From assembly GCA_023101725.1 (NCBI GenBank), contig JALJCO010012911.1, forward strand, positions 1 to 64,000: 64,000 nucleotides of DNA, read 5' to 3'. The translations under genes were made by a program, and so were the position numbers. Shown piece by piece: positions 11,245-24,271 of this stretch (position 1 is its first letter; each line of letters starts with the position of its first letter). Under the pieces are notes generated by a model. The model searched no databases, had not been told where the DNA came from, and saw nothing but the letters and a program-made list of their open reading frames with translations. The stretch is from Atherinomorus stipes (taxonomy: Eukaryota; Chordata; Actinopteri; Atheriniformes; Atherinidae).

Positions 11245-12135
11245 GAACAGTAGTGATGGGAAAATGAAGCTTCCTGAAGCAATGAGGCTTTCCAGCCAAT
11301 TGGTTCGGGAAAAGGTTCAGTCCTCAGAGCTTAATCTATGCTCCTCTCTAGTGACATCAAGCATCCAAATGGGTCCATAGCACATCGAACAACTCTGCAC
11401 TCAAACCATCTCAGTTCTGCCCATGACCAGGAAATAATTTATTAGATAAATCCTTTATCAGCATCCAACATAAACTATGTGCATTAATCGTGTCTTTAAG
11501 GTATGGTTTGAAAATAAAACGTTGCAAGAAAAGAGAGAAATTGCGGGCGGGGTTCAAACCACAGACTCCCGAGTAAGAGAGTAACCGCTGTACTATGGCA
11601 ACACATCAGCTGTGAGAGCGCATGATCTTTTTTACCGAAAATGATGGCGTTCTGGCACGTCACGTGATTTTAATTTCATATGCATTAACTGTTGTGATCG
11701 GGATAATTACTTATGTGTTGAGTGCTTATGGAACTCCACAGAGGAGACATGGAGCTGAAATCTGTTTATTGAGGAAGAGGAGCTTCTTCGGTGTTCATGT
11801 TGGCGACTTCTTTTAGTACAGATCATCTTCAAATAATCCCCGTCATTGGCAGGTGATGTAGGGGAACAGAAATCAGTGGGAAAGCCTATAATCCTGCTGA
11901 TTTCTGTGGCCGTATGTCAGAGGATCTTTCTCTTTGGTCTTCTTTCAGCTCGGATAAATATGTCTCCACTTCAGTCTCGCGACCACTAAATGTTTCATGT
12001 GCAGATGTGAAACACAGACCGACACGCTACGTCATCTGCACAAACTGAGGCTTCGTTTTGCGCTGGTTACGTGATTCCTAAGCTGATGACACAAGCTCCG
12101 ATACGAGGCTTCATTAGGAACGCCCCCTTTTACTC
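11245..12135. mobile_element. Degraded hAT-type repeat region
   Basis: AGTGATGGGAAAATGAAGCT at the left and a GAGGCTTCATTAGGAA-type motif at the right are typical of a common fish hAT-related repeat with repeated GAAGC/GAGGCTT words. A clean inverted terminus and target duplication were not found on the right, so the boundaries are approximate. No transposase frame is seen. A short SINE-like block sits inside. Confidence 0.4.
11547..11610 (-). mobile_element. tRNA-like SINE head, minus strand
   Basis: On the minus strand an A-box-like TAGTACAGCGG and a T-arm-like TGGTTTGAACCCC stand about 30 bases apart, as in a tRNA-derived SINE. The copy is short and no tail was located. Confidence 0.4.
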
Positions 12136-12829
12136 GATACGCGCTTCGGAGTCTCAGGTTCATCAGGCAGAAATCCCCCCACACTGACTCCACATGAGTC
12201 CACCAGCCTCCTCTCCGTTCAGCCACAAAGCAGGCCAAAGAGCACGCACGAAATTTCCAAGTTTAAGTGGATAAACGGATGAATAATGCAGATAAAAAGC
12301 GGTTACGACAAACTTTTCATTCATTGCAACTTCAAAGGAAACATTGCATCGTTCATGCCAGGTTTGATACGTTTGTTGGCAATTATGGATGAGTAAATTT
12401 TCCACAAGTTACACACATCAATCAAGTATTTCTGGAGTTGATGTGAAAAAAAACTTAAATATCCCAATGTTTACACTTTGAACACCATGAGCATAATTCA
12501 GCTACATCAGTACAGAACTAATATTTGTTTTCAGTCATGGTGAGGCATTGGTTTATATCAAAATGAATTTAATTAGTCTAATATCATTAATGAAACCTCA
12601 GTGTGATGCAGAGCATCTGTGGTGGAGTCAGTGCGGCTATGATGCGTTACATTTGTGATGTTCGGCTCTAACAGCTGACAGATGGGACGGAGTCCAGCAG
12701 AGGAAAACCTCCATCTTTCATATAAAGTGTCATCTGGCAGATCAAAAGGGTTGCACCGTCTCTGAATATTCTCACAGTCTGTGCACCAGCGTCAACAGTA
12801 GAGCTGGGAGATGTGGGAAAAAGTTCCAT
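12136..12829. other. Gene-free intron stretch
   Basis: No coding region, clear repeat or conserved motif was recognised. Short open frames here lack any recognisable domain. Confidence 0.5.
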
Positions 12830-13150
12830 CACGATAACCGTCTGAGCTGAGCATAAAAATGATTATACTGTCTAACAGTTGCAGTCTGATATTAAATCCA
12901 AAGATCACAAACATCCAACAGAATTCAGAAAAGGAGGGAAGCAATAAAGCTTGAAATTGTTTAAATTAAAGACATTTATTGGAATTTACTAAAGGTCACT
13001 ACAAGTAATACTCTAAAAGGTACCAGCGACTCACCAGAACAGGTTCATAAAAACTACAATACCAATTAAAATTTGTTCCATGTGCTTCAGTTCATTTGCT
13101 CTACGTTCTCTACGTTCTACCAGCTTTTCACTTTGCACATGTACAGTATG
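12830..13150 (-). repeat. Inverted copy of the ZNF 3'-flank segment
   Basis: Reverse complement of 6285-6540 and of 51868-52120: the words AAAGTGAAAAGCTGGTAGAA, GAACTGAAGCACATGGAA and CCAATAAA are all present on the minus strand. The match stops abruptly near 13150. A 3'-UTR segment lying inverted inside the ZNF-1 intron suggests a small inverted duplication or a mobile origin. Confidence 0.8.
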
Positions 13151-14380
13151 TATTACATTTTTCTCTGCTTTCTTTGACATGCAGCTGCTTGGCTGCGTTG
13201 GTCAGAAATGGTGGGAAGTTCGGCTCTTTTCAGAGTCGGCTCTACCAACTTCCGAACGGCTCTTAATTTAAGCTATTTGCAGCCCTGTATTTCACCTTAA
13301 TTATGCAATAAATTAATGGTTCGTGTGTAAAAAAAACTTTTTTGCATTCAGTATTTTTATGAGAAGCCTTAAAATTCTTTGCATTTATTCTGTCTTCAAA
13401 CTTTTTGTTTATTTGATAGGGACGGTACATATTAATGAACATATGTAGCAACAGAGGTAAATATGTTGGATTAGCATTAACAAGCTAATTAGCATCAGCA
13501 GTCCCTTGGCAGATAAAGAAAAGATACACAATACAATAAAACAACAAAATTAAACTTTCAGGTGTCACATGGTGACATTACAAGACAACACAATGCCCTC
13601 CCTCACCATTAACTCCTGTCTTCACTTGCAATGGAACATAGCCTTTCTTTCTGTTTTCATATATTTGTAAACCTTTTTTAATTCAGTTGACTAAAACTAT
13701 CAGCTACAGAAATGACTAAAATGTGACTTAAACTAATAAGCATTTTCTTCAGAAAGACAAACTCAGATAGCTGCCAAAAACATCACTGCTCTGGCATCCA
13801 GCAGAGGTCACTGTTGACTGGAAACAGGCAGCAGATTCAGTCCTGGAGCTAAAAACGTGGAGGATTAATCAAACAACATGTAAATGAAACAAGTTTCGTT
13901 TATTTTCTCCACTCCAGCTTCTGAACTGGGCGATAAAACCTGGTTAAGCTGCAGAGCAGCCAAAAATAGTGTTTGCAGCAACCGATAGTTTAACACTTTG
14001 TGTGAGAGACTACGGACAACAATCAGATGTAAAATCTAAACAGGTGATGGTGATGAAGATGAAGATGATGGCGTCGCCGGTGAAACGCAGTCTCATTAAG
14101 TCGCAGTTCAAACTTGTGTTAGAGCAGTCAGCTGTTTGTGTTTCACTGCACTTCTTTACAATGTCGTTGGTTGCAAGAATTAAACTTGTGTGAAATCCTG
14201 CGACTGCTGTGAGGACGTTTGGGGCAGAGCTGCTGCTGCTGGCTTCAAACTCCGACTGAGCATGTGCAGCATGGAAATTGCAGCACAAAGAAGATCTCGC
14301 CACCATTCCTGGTTTTATCGGTCTTCTCTTCCTGGATCACACAGCAAAAAAAATCCCTTCACTACCCTGCGATCGGCCCA
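13151..14380. other. Gene-free intron stretch
   Basis: AT-rich intron sequence. Nothing recognised as coding. About 14200-14380 precedes a block shared with unit 2. Confidence 0.5.
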
Positions 14381-14403
14381 CACCTGTGTAATTTACTGTT
14401 CGG

Positions 14404-14440
<37 letters not shown>

Positions 14441-14830
14441 ACAAACAGGCTGGGCTGCAGCTGCTGCAGGACAAGTGAAAGGCGGCTCTTCTTGTTAGAA
14501 AAGTGGACACAATGTCCAGAGAGAGGTGAATCATTCCATCCTGCACAAACGCACGCATTCACCATGTTGATGTTGCTGAAGCCTCAGAAAAAAGCTGCCG
14601 ACGTTTCTGCCATAAACTGATCTGAAAGATGCTGTCATTCACTCGTTTACCTGAAATGGCGTCGTGCATCACATGGTTCAGAGAGTCACGTTTTTCGAAG
14701 CAGTGCATCGCTAGCGAGTTAAATTAAGTTTAAGTCCACCCCCTTTATCACGTGAGGTGTGGCGCTTCGGTTAAAAGGCATTGCACTGCGATGATGTCAC
14801 GCAGTCACGTAGTGGCGTTATCTGGTTAAT
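14380..14830 (+). repeat. Intron block shared by ZNF-1 and ZNF-2
   Basis: CCCACACCTGTGTAA, then TTCGGGT, the C-run, CAAACAGGCTGGGCTGCAG and TCAGAGAGTCACGTTTTTCG are repeated at 26041-26053 plus 26654-26960. The unit-1 copy lacks the Harbinger MITE and so shows the empty site. The part near 14760-14840 is repeated again at 29320-29400. Confidence 0.85.
14406..14437. repeat. Poly-C run (about 32 bases)
   Basis: Pure C tract. Its length is probably uncertain in the assembly. The frames that read it as polyproline or polyglycine are artefacts. Confidence 0.9.
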
Positions 14831-15407
14831 ACTGGTTATACCAAGCATCTTGAACACATGATCTAAAATTTAAATCTGAGAGGTGACTTACATTGTTTTT
14901 TCAATGTTATTTTTCCAAATTTTCATGTTTCTACATATAGATGTGGACCTTCAGCATTAAATCTGTGATGAATGCCATATTCAGAGTCGCCTCCTCCTGC
15001 TGTGATCCATGTTTTTTATCAGACTTGGGAGCATTCGCTTACCCCTACGTCATTTCTTGTCTGTTGCTGGGGGCGCTATTTTCAGGCGGAGTGGCAGGAA
15101 AACCCCATTGGAGTGGTATTTGTACATTTTTGCATTGGCAATGTTCAGCGTGGACCTGATACTCTACAAGGGCTTCTACATATGTTTAAAATCAAAGTTG
15201 GCTTTTCAAGTGATGGAAGGAGCGAAAAAGAAGTCGTTTGTTGCAGCCCTATTACTTAATATTAAATACAACTCCACTGTTTCTGTTGACTTAGGTATCG
15301 AGCATAAAGACATTTTAAAGGTGTGACTGAAGAGGCTCTGAGGGGATGAGGTGGGAATATTTCTGCACCTTGGTCTCTAAATCCACCTTTCTTTCTTTTC
15401 ATTTCAG

Positions 15408-15513
15408 TGTTCCCTGCAGATGTGCAGCAGCTGTTGGTGATTACAGAGGGACTTCTCTGTAAAGGCAGTCTGGACAAGCAGGACTTCGAGTACCATCTTA
15501 TAAAAGAGGAACT
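15408..15513 (+). other. 5'-UTR part of the ZNF-1 coding exon
   Basis: Acceptor TTTCATTTCAG|TGTTCC at 15407 with a pyrimidine tract. In frame A this stretch reads VFPADVQQLLVITEG and so on to KEELWPNQDGEQL, which resembles the N-terminal piece of other fish poly-C2H2 proteins. The frame runs on to a TGA at 15577-15579, so it cannot join the finger frame. It also holds a 6-codon upstream ORF (MCSSCW). Confidence 0.65.
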
Positions 15514-17376
15514 ATGGCCCAACCAGGATGGAGAACAACTTATGATGGTCTGGTGGAGAGTGTCAACAGTTTACCAATGATGATGGCTCCTCTGAAGACT
15601 GAAGATGAAGAAAAAGAATGTAGTCCTTCTTTATATTCATCCCTTCTTCGTCAAACCCAAGCTGAAGTTAAAACAGAGGTAGAGGCTCCAACCAACAACC
15701 CAGCTGAACAGATTAAAGAAGAATCTGATGAAGAGGTCTGTGGAGGACCAGAACTAACCAGTAATCCAGACCCAAATGGTTTTTTACCACAAAACAGTGA
15801 TTGGAAAGCTTCAGGCTCTTCTGAGATTAATCAAATTTCATATTTTGAACCGAAAATGGAAGACATCAGTCAAGGCTGTAATGACAACAAGGCACATATG
15901 TCAGGTGTAAACAATGATGTGGAGTTTCAGATTGCAGAAAAAAACATCAGCTGCTCTGAAGGTGGTGAAGAGTTTCACTGCCAAGGATCTCTCCAAAGAA
16001 ATTTGACCAAAAGATCTTTGAGATGTTTGAACAGTAAGAAATGCTTCAAAGCAAAGAGAAATGTTAATGTAAAGAAAAGTCTCCATGCTGGGGAAGAAAC
16101 AGTTAGTGGGGATGTTTGTAGTAAAATCTGTAGTCAGAAGAAAAATCTTAAGACATGCATGTTAAACCTCACAGGCAAAAGACCATTCAGCTGTGATGAA
16201 TGTGGAAAAAGATTTAGTCGAAAGACATACTTGAACGAACACATGAGAATCCACACAGGAGAGAAACCATTCAGTTGTGATAAATGTGGACAAATATTCA
16301 ATCGAAAGACTAACTTCAACCGACACATGAGGAGCCACACAGGAGAGAAACCTTTCAGCTGTAATGAATGTGGACGAAGATTTAGTCACAAGTCAGACTT
16401 CAACCGACATATAAGAATCCACATAGGAGGGAAACCATTCAGTTGTGATGAATGTGGAAAAAGATTTAGTCAAAAGACATACTTGAACGAACACATGAGA
16501 ATCCACACAGGAGAGAGACCTTTCAGCTGTGATGAATGTGGACAAAGATTTAGTCGAAAGGTGCACTTGAACGAACACATGGGAATTCACACAGGAGAGA
16601 AACGTTTCATTTGTGATGAATGTGGACAATTATTCAGTCGACAGGCAAACCTCAACCGACACATGAGAGTCCACACAAGAGAGGAATTTTTCAGCTGTAA
16701 TGAATGTGGCCAAAGATTTAGTCAAAGGTCAGACTTCATCCGACACCTAAGAATCCACCCAGGAGAGAAGCCATTCAGTTGTGATGAATGTGGACGAAGA
16801 TTTAGTCAGAAAGCGCACTTAAACAAACACATGAGAATCCACACAGGAGAGAAACCATTCAGCTGTGATGACTGTGGGCGAAAGTTTAGTCTAAAGACAC
16901 ACTTGGACCAACACATTACAATCCACACAGGAGAAAAACTTTTCAGCTGTGATCACTGTGGACGAGGATTTAGTCGAAAGATGCACTTGAAAGAACACAT
17001 AACAATCCACACAGGGGAAAAACCATTCAGCTGTGATAAATGTGAACAAACATTTACTCGGCGATCAAGCTTGATCCAACATGTAAGAATCCACACAGGA
17101 GAGAGACCATTCATCTGTATTGAATGTGGAAAAACGTTTAATCAAAAGACTAACTTAACCAAACACATGATGACTCACACAGGTGAGAAACCATTCAGCT
17201 GTGACGAATGTGGACAAAGATTTGGACATAAGACAACCTTAAGAAAACACATGAAAATCCACACAGGAGAGAGCCCCTACAGCTGTGATTATTATGTTGA
17301 CAAAGATTTAATGATAAGATTGGCTGAACCAACACATGAGAATCCAAACAGGAACCAATCCAAGTTGGTTCCATGA
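15514..17376 (+). CDS. ZNF-1: poly-C2H2 zinc-finger protein, 13 fingers
   Basis: A 620-aa nuclear DNA-binding protein by family; a transcriptional regulator or repeat silencer is inferred. Residues 1-226 are acidic, with no KRAB, SCAN or BTB domain recognised and three SUMO-consensus motifs (LKTE 27-30, VKTE 52-55, IKEE 67-70). Thirteen intact C2H2 fingers span about 227-583. Their helix residues -1/3/6 are RYE, RNR, HDR, QYE, RHE, RNR, QDR, QHK, LHQ, RHE, RSQ, QNK, HTK. Linkers are mostly TGEKPF; those after fingers 3, 6 and 7 vary (IGGKPF, TREEFF, PGEKPF). The tail (SCDYYVDKDL onward) is a former finger read in another frame. The start ATG has A at -3 and G at +4, and a single exon carries the whole CDS. 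The upstream piece of the exon is in a different frame. Antisense frames are shadows of the repeats. Confidence 0.93.
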   Translation: MAQPGWRTTYDGLVESVNSLPMMMAPLKTEDEEKECSPSLYSSLLRQTQAEVKTEVEAPTNNPAEQIKEESDEEVCGGPELTSNPDPNGFLPQNSDWKASGSSEINQISYFEPKMEDISQGCNDNKAHMSGVNNDVEFQIAEKNISCSEGGEEFHCQGSLQRNLTKRSLRCLNSKKCFKAKRNVNVKKSLHAGEETVSGDVCSKICSQKKNLKTCMLNLTGKRPFSCDECGKRFSRKTYLNEHMRIHTGEKPFSCDKCGQIFNRKTNFNRHMRSHTGEKPFSCNECGRRFSHKSDFNRHIRIHIGGKPFSCDECGKRFSQKTYLNEHMRIHTGERPFSCDECGQRFSRKVHLNEHMGIHTGEKRFICDECGQLFSRQANLNRHMRVHTREEFFSCNECGQRFSQRSDFIRHLRIHPGEKPFSCDECGRRFSQKAHLNKHMRIHTGEKPFSCDDCGRKFSLKTHLDQHITIHTGEKLFSCDHCGRGFSRKMHLKEHITIHTGEKPFSCDKCEQTFTRRSSLIQHVRIHTGERPFICIECGKTFNQKTNLTKHMMTHTGEKPFSCDECGQRFGHKTTLRKHMKIHTGESPYSCDYYVDKDLMIRLAEPTHENPNRNQSKLVP

Positions 17377-18600
17377 AAATTAAGGTCCTTATCCAGAATT
17401 AAGAAGTCTTAATTGCGATTTTGAGATATTAAATTTTGTTTATTCAAGTAGTAGTCTTTCAGCCTGCTTCAGCTATATAATAGCACAAGTTCTTCAAAAC
17501 ACTTGAATGATTTCATGTGGACAGTATCAAAATTTTTCATCTGAAGCTGCATTGCTGCCTCCTAAAGCACAGGAACAGGATACTCAGTTGTCAAACATTT
17601 GCTATGCACATGAACTCAGCATGCAGAGTGTGAGGGGACGGGAGAGAGGTTGGGCCTAATTAGACTTCATTAAGTTAGGCAATTTATTATTAGCAAATAA
17701 ACTACAGAAACTTCAAAGCAGCTATGTTTCCTCATTTTAACTGCGGCGACTTCGATGACGTCACTGTTATGCGACACCGTAGCAAGAAAATGTCTGTAAA
17801 TCAGGACGAAGCGCCACAAATAAGCAACTCAAAGCCATTTTGAGCTCACGTGGGGTCCGACTACAGGTGGGCGATATTTTATCGTGTGCGATATATCGTC
17901 AAAGAAGTTCCCCGCAATAACAATTTGAATTTATCTTTTTTATCGTGAGATGAAAATTTATCAGGTTGCTTGCAGTTGCACTTCTTTGTTTTTTTAATTT
18001 TAACAAGCCAAGTTAGTTTTGCTGTTTTGTATTGTTTTGAATGAATGTGGAATTTGGTCTCTCTTATTTCAGACTTGTTTGGTGTCACTACAGTTTTGCA
18101 ATACAGGTGCACTACTTGACCTTAATTGATAAAGTTTAGTGGCTTCTAGTATTTTGTAGGGCTTTCAAGACAGAATTTAGTGACTGTTTTATTATACAAA
18201 ATATTTTGCTGATAGTTTTTATCGTCACTTATCGTGATAGTGATCAATAAGAGAAATTATCGTGATACATTTTTTAGTCCATATCGTCCATCCGTAGGTC
18301 TGATTAAAGTTTGGTATGGAACATTGGCGAAATAAAGTGTTTGTGGCAGATAATGCCTTATCTAGAGGCTGCATGTGGTTCCCTGCAGCACTTGCATTAT
18401 ATTGGACATACGCTGATCTGGAGTGGATCTAAATATTTCCTAAAGGAATTCAAGTTACACCAGAACTGTCTCAATCAGTACATGAACGCATTTCATGGTA
18501 GAAAATAGGTGCAGGTTGGAAAAAAAAAACAAAAACTTCCCCAGTAAATTTAAACACAACAGAACTGTTTCAGCCATAACTCGCTCTCGCCGTTCCTCTA
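17377..18600 (+). other. ZNF-1 3' UTR and downstream flank
   Basis: The ATTAAGGTCCTTATCCAGAA stretch and the AAATTTTGTTTATTCAAGTA that follows are shared with the 3' sides of ZNF-2 (32440) and ZNF-3 (51210), and more weakly with ZNF-4. An AATAAA occurs near 17696 (GCAAATAAACTAC). A MITE interrupts the flank at 17864-18298. Confidence 0.7.
17864..18298. mobile_element. hAT-type MITE in the ZNF-1 downstream flank
   Basis: The ends CAGGTGGGCGATAT and ATCGTCCATCCGTA are imperfect inverted repeats, and ATCG/CGAT words pair along the element. The flanks GGTCCGACTA (17854-17863) and GGTCTGATTA (18297-18306) look like a duplicated target. The ZNF-3 flank (GTCCGACTGTTTGG near 51600) shows the uninterrupted site. 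A right-hand part of a related copy lies at 32600-32822. Confidence 0.65.
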
Positions 18601-19867
18601 CTCTACTGAACCAGGTTTTCCACCCTTGTTGTAATCCTTAAGGGTCCTAGAGATCAGGGGCAGACTGGCCATCTGTGGGTCCTACTGAATCCCAGAATGG
18701 CAGGAGCTTCAGGAGGGTCGGCGGCAGCTGTCTCATGTAGTTGCATCAGCCTCGATGTGGAAGTTGGAGGCCGGCTGTTACATAGCTGCTGATGGCCGGC
18801 CGTACTAGGCTACATAGCCATCAGTGTTTATCCCATTTATCTACAGTTTCACACCTCAGTCCTGTAGGTGGCAGTAATGCGCTTAAACAACAACTTTCTT
18901 TTATTTCAAAGAAATAAGTTCAGGTAATTTCCAGTCTTTTTTAAAACAGTTCCATGTAGAAGGAGCAGCATAAGCAAAAGCCCTTTTCCCCAGTTCTGTA
19001 CGGGCAAATGGAACAGAGAGCAGCAGGTGATCATTTGATCACAAAGAGTAAGATTCAACACTTCTCTGTGTGATTAGGCTACAAATGTACTATGGCAACA
19101 GACCATAAATGAAAATATTCCAATGGCCAACCTTCTGACAGACAAACATGGCCGTCCCACTCTGGAATATAGTTCATAATCATGGGTCAAAGATTTGCAG
19201 TTTGTAATGAATCTCAAAGAAGCTGATAAACGGTGTCAATCTTATGAAGACTTTGAGCTGAAGCATTCGTATACACCAAGTCTCCACAATCTAAGACCGA
19301 TAAAAATGTTAATGCAAAACACTACAGGTAAATGCGGTAGTAAAAAAAAACTAGCTGGTGTCACCATGACACCTTTTCCTGTTTTCTTCACCACATAAGG
19401 ATTAGTATGTTGTATTGCAAATTTTCTGAAATTAAGTTTGAATATGCAAATTGTGTTATGTAACCAAAAATGTTCTAATTTGCATACATTTCTATGAAAA
19501 AAGTCTGAACACTAGAATAAGCCAGGTTCAAAGTTTCTTGTGAGTCTACAGTCTAAAGTTTGTACAGAGGATATATGGGATATTTCTAGTTATCATGTCA
19601 CAATTTAGAATATACTGCCAAAAACTAGATTTTTTTTTTTTTTTGCGTGCTTTTGAGATGAAATGTTTTGTTTTGTGTAATTATTTAGGTTTGGTACAGA
19701 GCTTTCTGTTCACAAGTTAGCTAACAGGAGTACAACTATATAATAAACATGATGTGTGGCATAAAGTTGCTGTCTTCTTTTGCATGCTACTGCTACTCTT
19801 TAGTTCTTACCTTTAAAAAAAAAAAAGGTTTAGTAAAAATACACACAAATTTTTTCCCAAAGTTATT

Positions 19868-21293
<1,426 letters not shown>

Positions 21294-22494
21294 TATGTCT
21301 GTCTTTTATGTTGGTAAGAGAAAAACAACTTCTATATCAGGACATGCAAGAGAAGAAGTGGTTTATGTGAAACATAAGTCACTTCCGTTCTGAATGGTCT
21401 CTTGAGACGTGTGGACCACATAACATGGTGGACCTCAGTATTTTCTAACCTCTGGCTACGGCCTTGGAGGCGACTGGATAAACATGTTTCACAAACATGT
21501 TTTTACCGTGAGAAAAACCAGAGTCACCCACGTGAACTCCCACCACCCCTGAAAGGATAAAGTAGTCACGAGCAGCCGTCTTCATATTCACGTCCAACTT
21601 GATGGCTGACTTCTTATTTCGGCTTGTGTGCGCCACTGTGACTCCACATCTCTGACTGCGTCACACACTCTCATTCACTTTTATGTTGGGGTGTGATGCC
21701 TGACAACAGCGTGACAAGAGCACATTTTTGCGCGTTCCTACTTAAACAAGCTGCCTCAAGTTCTCTGTGAATTTTTTTTTTTATTTTCATTCACTGTCAT
21801 GCTCATATTTTGTCTTTCTGATCGTGCAGAGAGAAGAATCCCTGCTGTAGATCTCATTTAAATGTAATTTAGGCCGTTTGCACAAGACTTTTGACACCTG
21901 GTGAGTTGAAACGGGATTAAACCAGTTGTGCCAAGTGTGATCCTGCCCCATACGTATAACACTGCCCCAATTCATAAGCTTCCATCTGAGCCCAAGATGA
22001 GCTTTCTAGCAGCTCCAGGAAACCAGGTGGGCTACAAATAGTGCACCTGTTTACCGTTTTATTGTGTTGTAATATCACTTCAGTTATAGCAAGGTTACAT
22101 GGACGTTTTTGTCACAAATCTGCTCTCTGGTCTAGTAAAGGGATTAGATCCGTATTGTTTACACCATGTGACCACGCCTAAAACTGGAACAGCTGTCAGA
22201 CTAGAATGGTTGGAGGAGGTCGGCTGCACGGTCGCAAAGTCCAGAACGGTTAGACGTAAAGGTACCCGCCACTGTTGGTAACGCTTCACGGTTTCACTAA
22301 AGATGAAGGAATCACCACTGAATGAACCGACCTGTAATTATCTACGTTCACACGGAGAATTAATTCATCTGTCCGACTAAAATCTTTCCCATCAGAGATT
22401 CCAGCTGACGTGTTTACATGGATGCTGGAAAAACCGACTTGACGGACAGATTTATCCGTTCATAATGCTTCTGACATGTGCAATGCGTCCTAGT

Positions 22495-23650
22495 TAGGAA
22501 GAATGAGGGTTTTCTTTTTCTAAGTTTAGAATCTTTTGACCGTCAGAATGCTCAATAATCTTTAACTTTCAGTTTGCAGCAAAAATGCTGCATCCTCCAC
22601 AGTCCCGGTCTGTTTTGGTTCTGCCTGCTCAGTGACGTAGTGACGAGGGTTTTGTGCCCCCCCTGGTCCGGTTATTTGCCCTGGACTGTTCACATGCTGC
22701 ACATCATCCTTTCTTTAATGCACCACACAAGGGTTGGAGGATGGTCCCCCACGGGTCTGTAGGGGCCTAAGTCACCCTCTAAATACAAGATCAAATAAAT
22801 GAATGGATAAATAAACCTCAATTTCATATGAAATATAGCTCTTTCACCCCCCCATCCTTCCCCCATACTGTTATTCTATCTATCTATCCATCCATCCATC
22901 ATTATTGTTATTGTTGATCATTTAAGTGTAAGTTGACATTGCTGTTCATTTTTCTTTTTATAATATTCATTTCTGCTATTGTTAAATGGCACACACACAC
23001 TCCAACAATGTTGTTTGTTTTCACAGTTTGTATGTTCACTCCACTGTATTTTTTATTTTTATTTTTTTTGCGCAATAATAATAGGATGAAAACTGGGGTG
23101 TTTCAGTGATCGAGATTTTTACAGCATGTCCCTGAACGCCTCAGATCGTGCAGCTTGTCAGTCAGAACAGCGAGCTATGACTCATCAGAGCTGAGCTCGC
23201 TGATTGGTCGGTAGTTAAAGTGGGCCGTTCTGTTCTTGTTGGTCCGTGTGTGTGAGAGAGAGACGAGTCGGAGCAGAGATTAGCCGTTAGCATCTCTGAA
23301 ATAAACTGTTGTTAAATAAAGAGTCCAGACCAAGACCTGGAGGATCCGCGTGAGCTCCTTTCAAGGTATTTATCTGCAGCATTATTTCATGAAGACTTTA
23401 AACTACAGTCGGTGACTCCGACGTATCTTGGATACTGACGACTGTTGGTTTGTGTCCTCTGCGGAGGCCAGCTCGCTGCGGAGACACGAGGACAGGAAGA
23501 AGGAGACAAAGACTTGTTATCGAGGGAAGCCTCGTCGGGAGGGAGGTGAGAATTTCCATACCTTGCTGTGATGTGTTTGCTTTCATCTCTAAGCGCTGAT
23601 ATTCCCGGGAATTGTGTTTGTCATGTTTGCTGCTTAGTGAGGTGAAGTTG
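22495..23650 (+). promoter_or_regulatory. 5' unit 2: candidate promoter and first exon of ZNF-2
   Basis: Paralogue of 9178-10330. It keeps TGACTCA at 23178-23184, ATTGG at 23203-23207, the GTGGGCCGTTCTGTTCTTGT stretch and the donor GGGAG|GTGAGA (intron from 23546). Retention of these short sites in all three copies is the main evidence for function. It could also be passive identity from a recent duplication. Confidence 0.6.
23270..23545 (+). other. Candidate non-coding first exon of ZNF-2
   Basis: The donor at 23545/23546 matches the other two units. The start is approximate. Splicing to the acceptor at 30490 would remove a 6.9-kb intron. One base is lost in CGTCGGGAGGGAGG compared with the other copies, which is harmless if the exon is non-coding. 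Confidence 0.5.
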
Positions 23651-24271
23651 TTGGTGTTGTGTCCAAATCAGCACCCTGCGTGAAAAGCAGCCAGAATATG
23701 AACCGCTGATAAATGTTTTTACCCGGGGAGTGTTGTTTCCATGATTTACTTCTGAGAGTACTGCTGTGAAAAGCAACTCTCCAGACCTTGTAGCTGTTCA
23801 TTACAGACGGACTTGTGATCTTCATCCTCTGAAGAACTTAATAATAACCGCTACCAGCATCTTCACAGTGATGAAGAGGAGAAAAGAGAAACACATGAAA
23901 AAGGGCTCGTGACAGTGGGCTTTACGGGCAACAGTTTTAGTTTTTAGACAAGTTTCACGGACTTTTCTGTTTTACTTCCGCAGTGGATCAATTTCTGACA
24001 AGCACTTCCAGTCGAGTAATATCTGGATTCATTTACATCAAATAGTGGTGTCTCTAAAATGGGAACATTGTCATTCATTTCTTATGAAATAATGTGTTTT
24101 ATTACTTCCTCACCTGCTACGACATCCTACCGGGAGGATAATACGATGAAATGACCTGATGCTACAGCTAGCATTATATTTTCACACTGCGTTGAGTCCA
24201 TGGTGATAAACAGGAACACCGTAGGCTTACATAGTGGCCCCGTTTACATGAGAGTTTTTATTCCTCGTTAA

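Noticed and set aside
14337..14565. Glycine- or proline-rich frames across the C-run
   Set aside because: Artefact of the poly-C tract at 14406-14437.
15009..15326. A 105-aa frame with a hydrophobic segment just upstream of ZNF-1
   Set aside because: Intronic, overlaps the hAT terminus near 15250, and the matching region of ZNF-2 has no such frame.
16134..16629. Minus-strand frames opposite the ZNF-1 fingers (and the like in ZNF-2, ZNF-3 and opposite ZNF-4)
   Set aside because: They mirror the 84-bp finger period and have no independent start, domain or conservation. They are shadows of the repeat.
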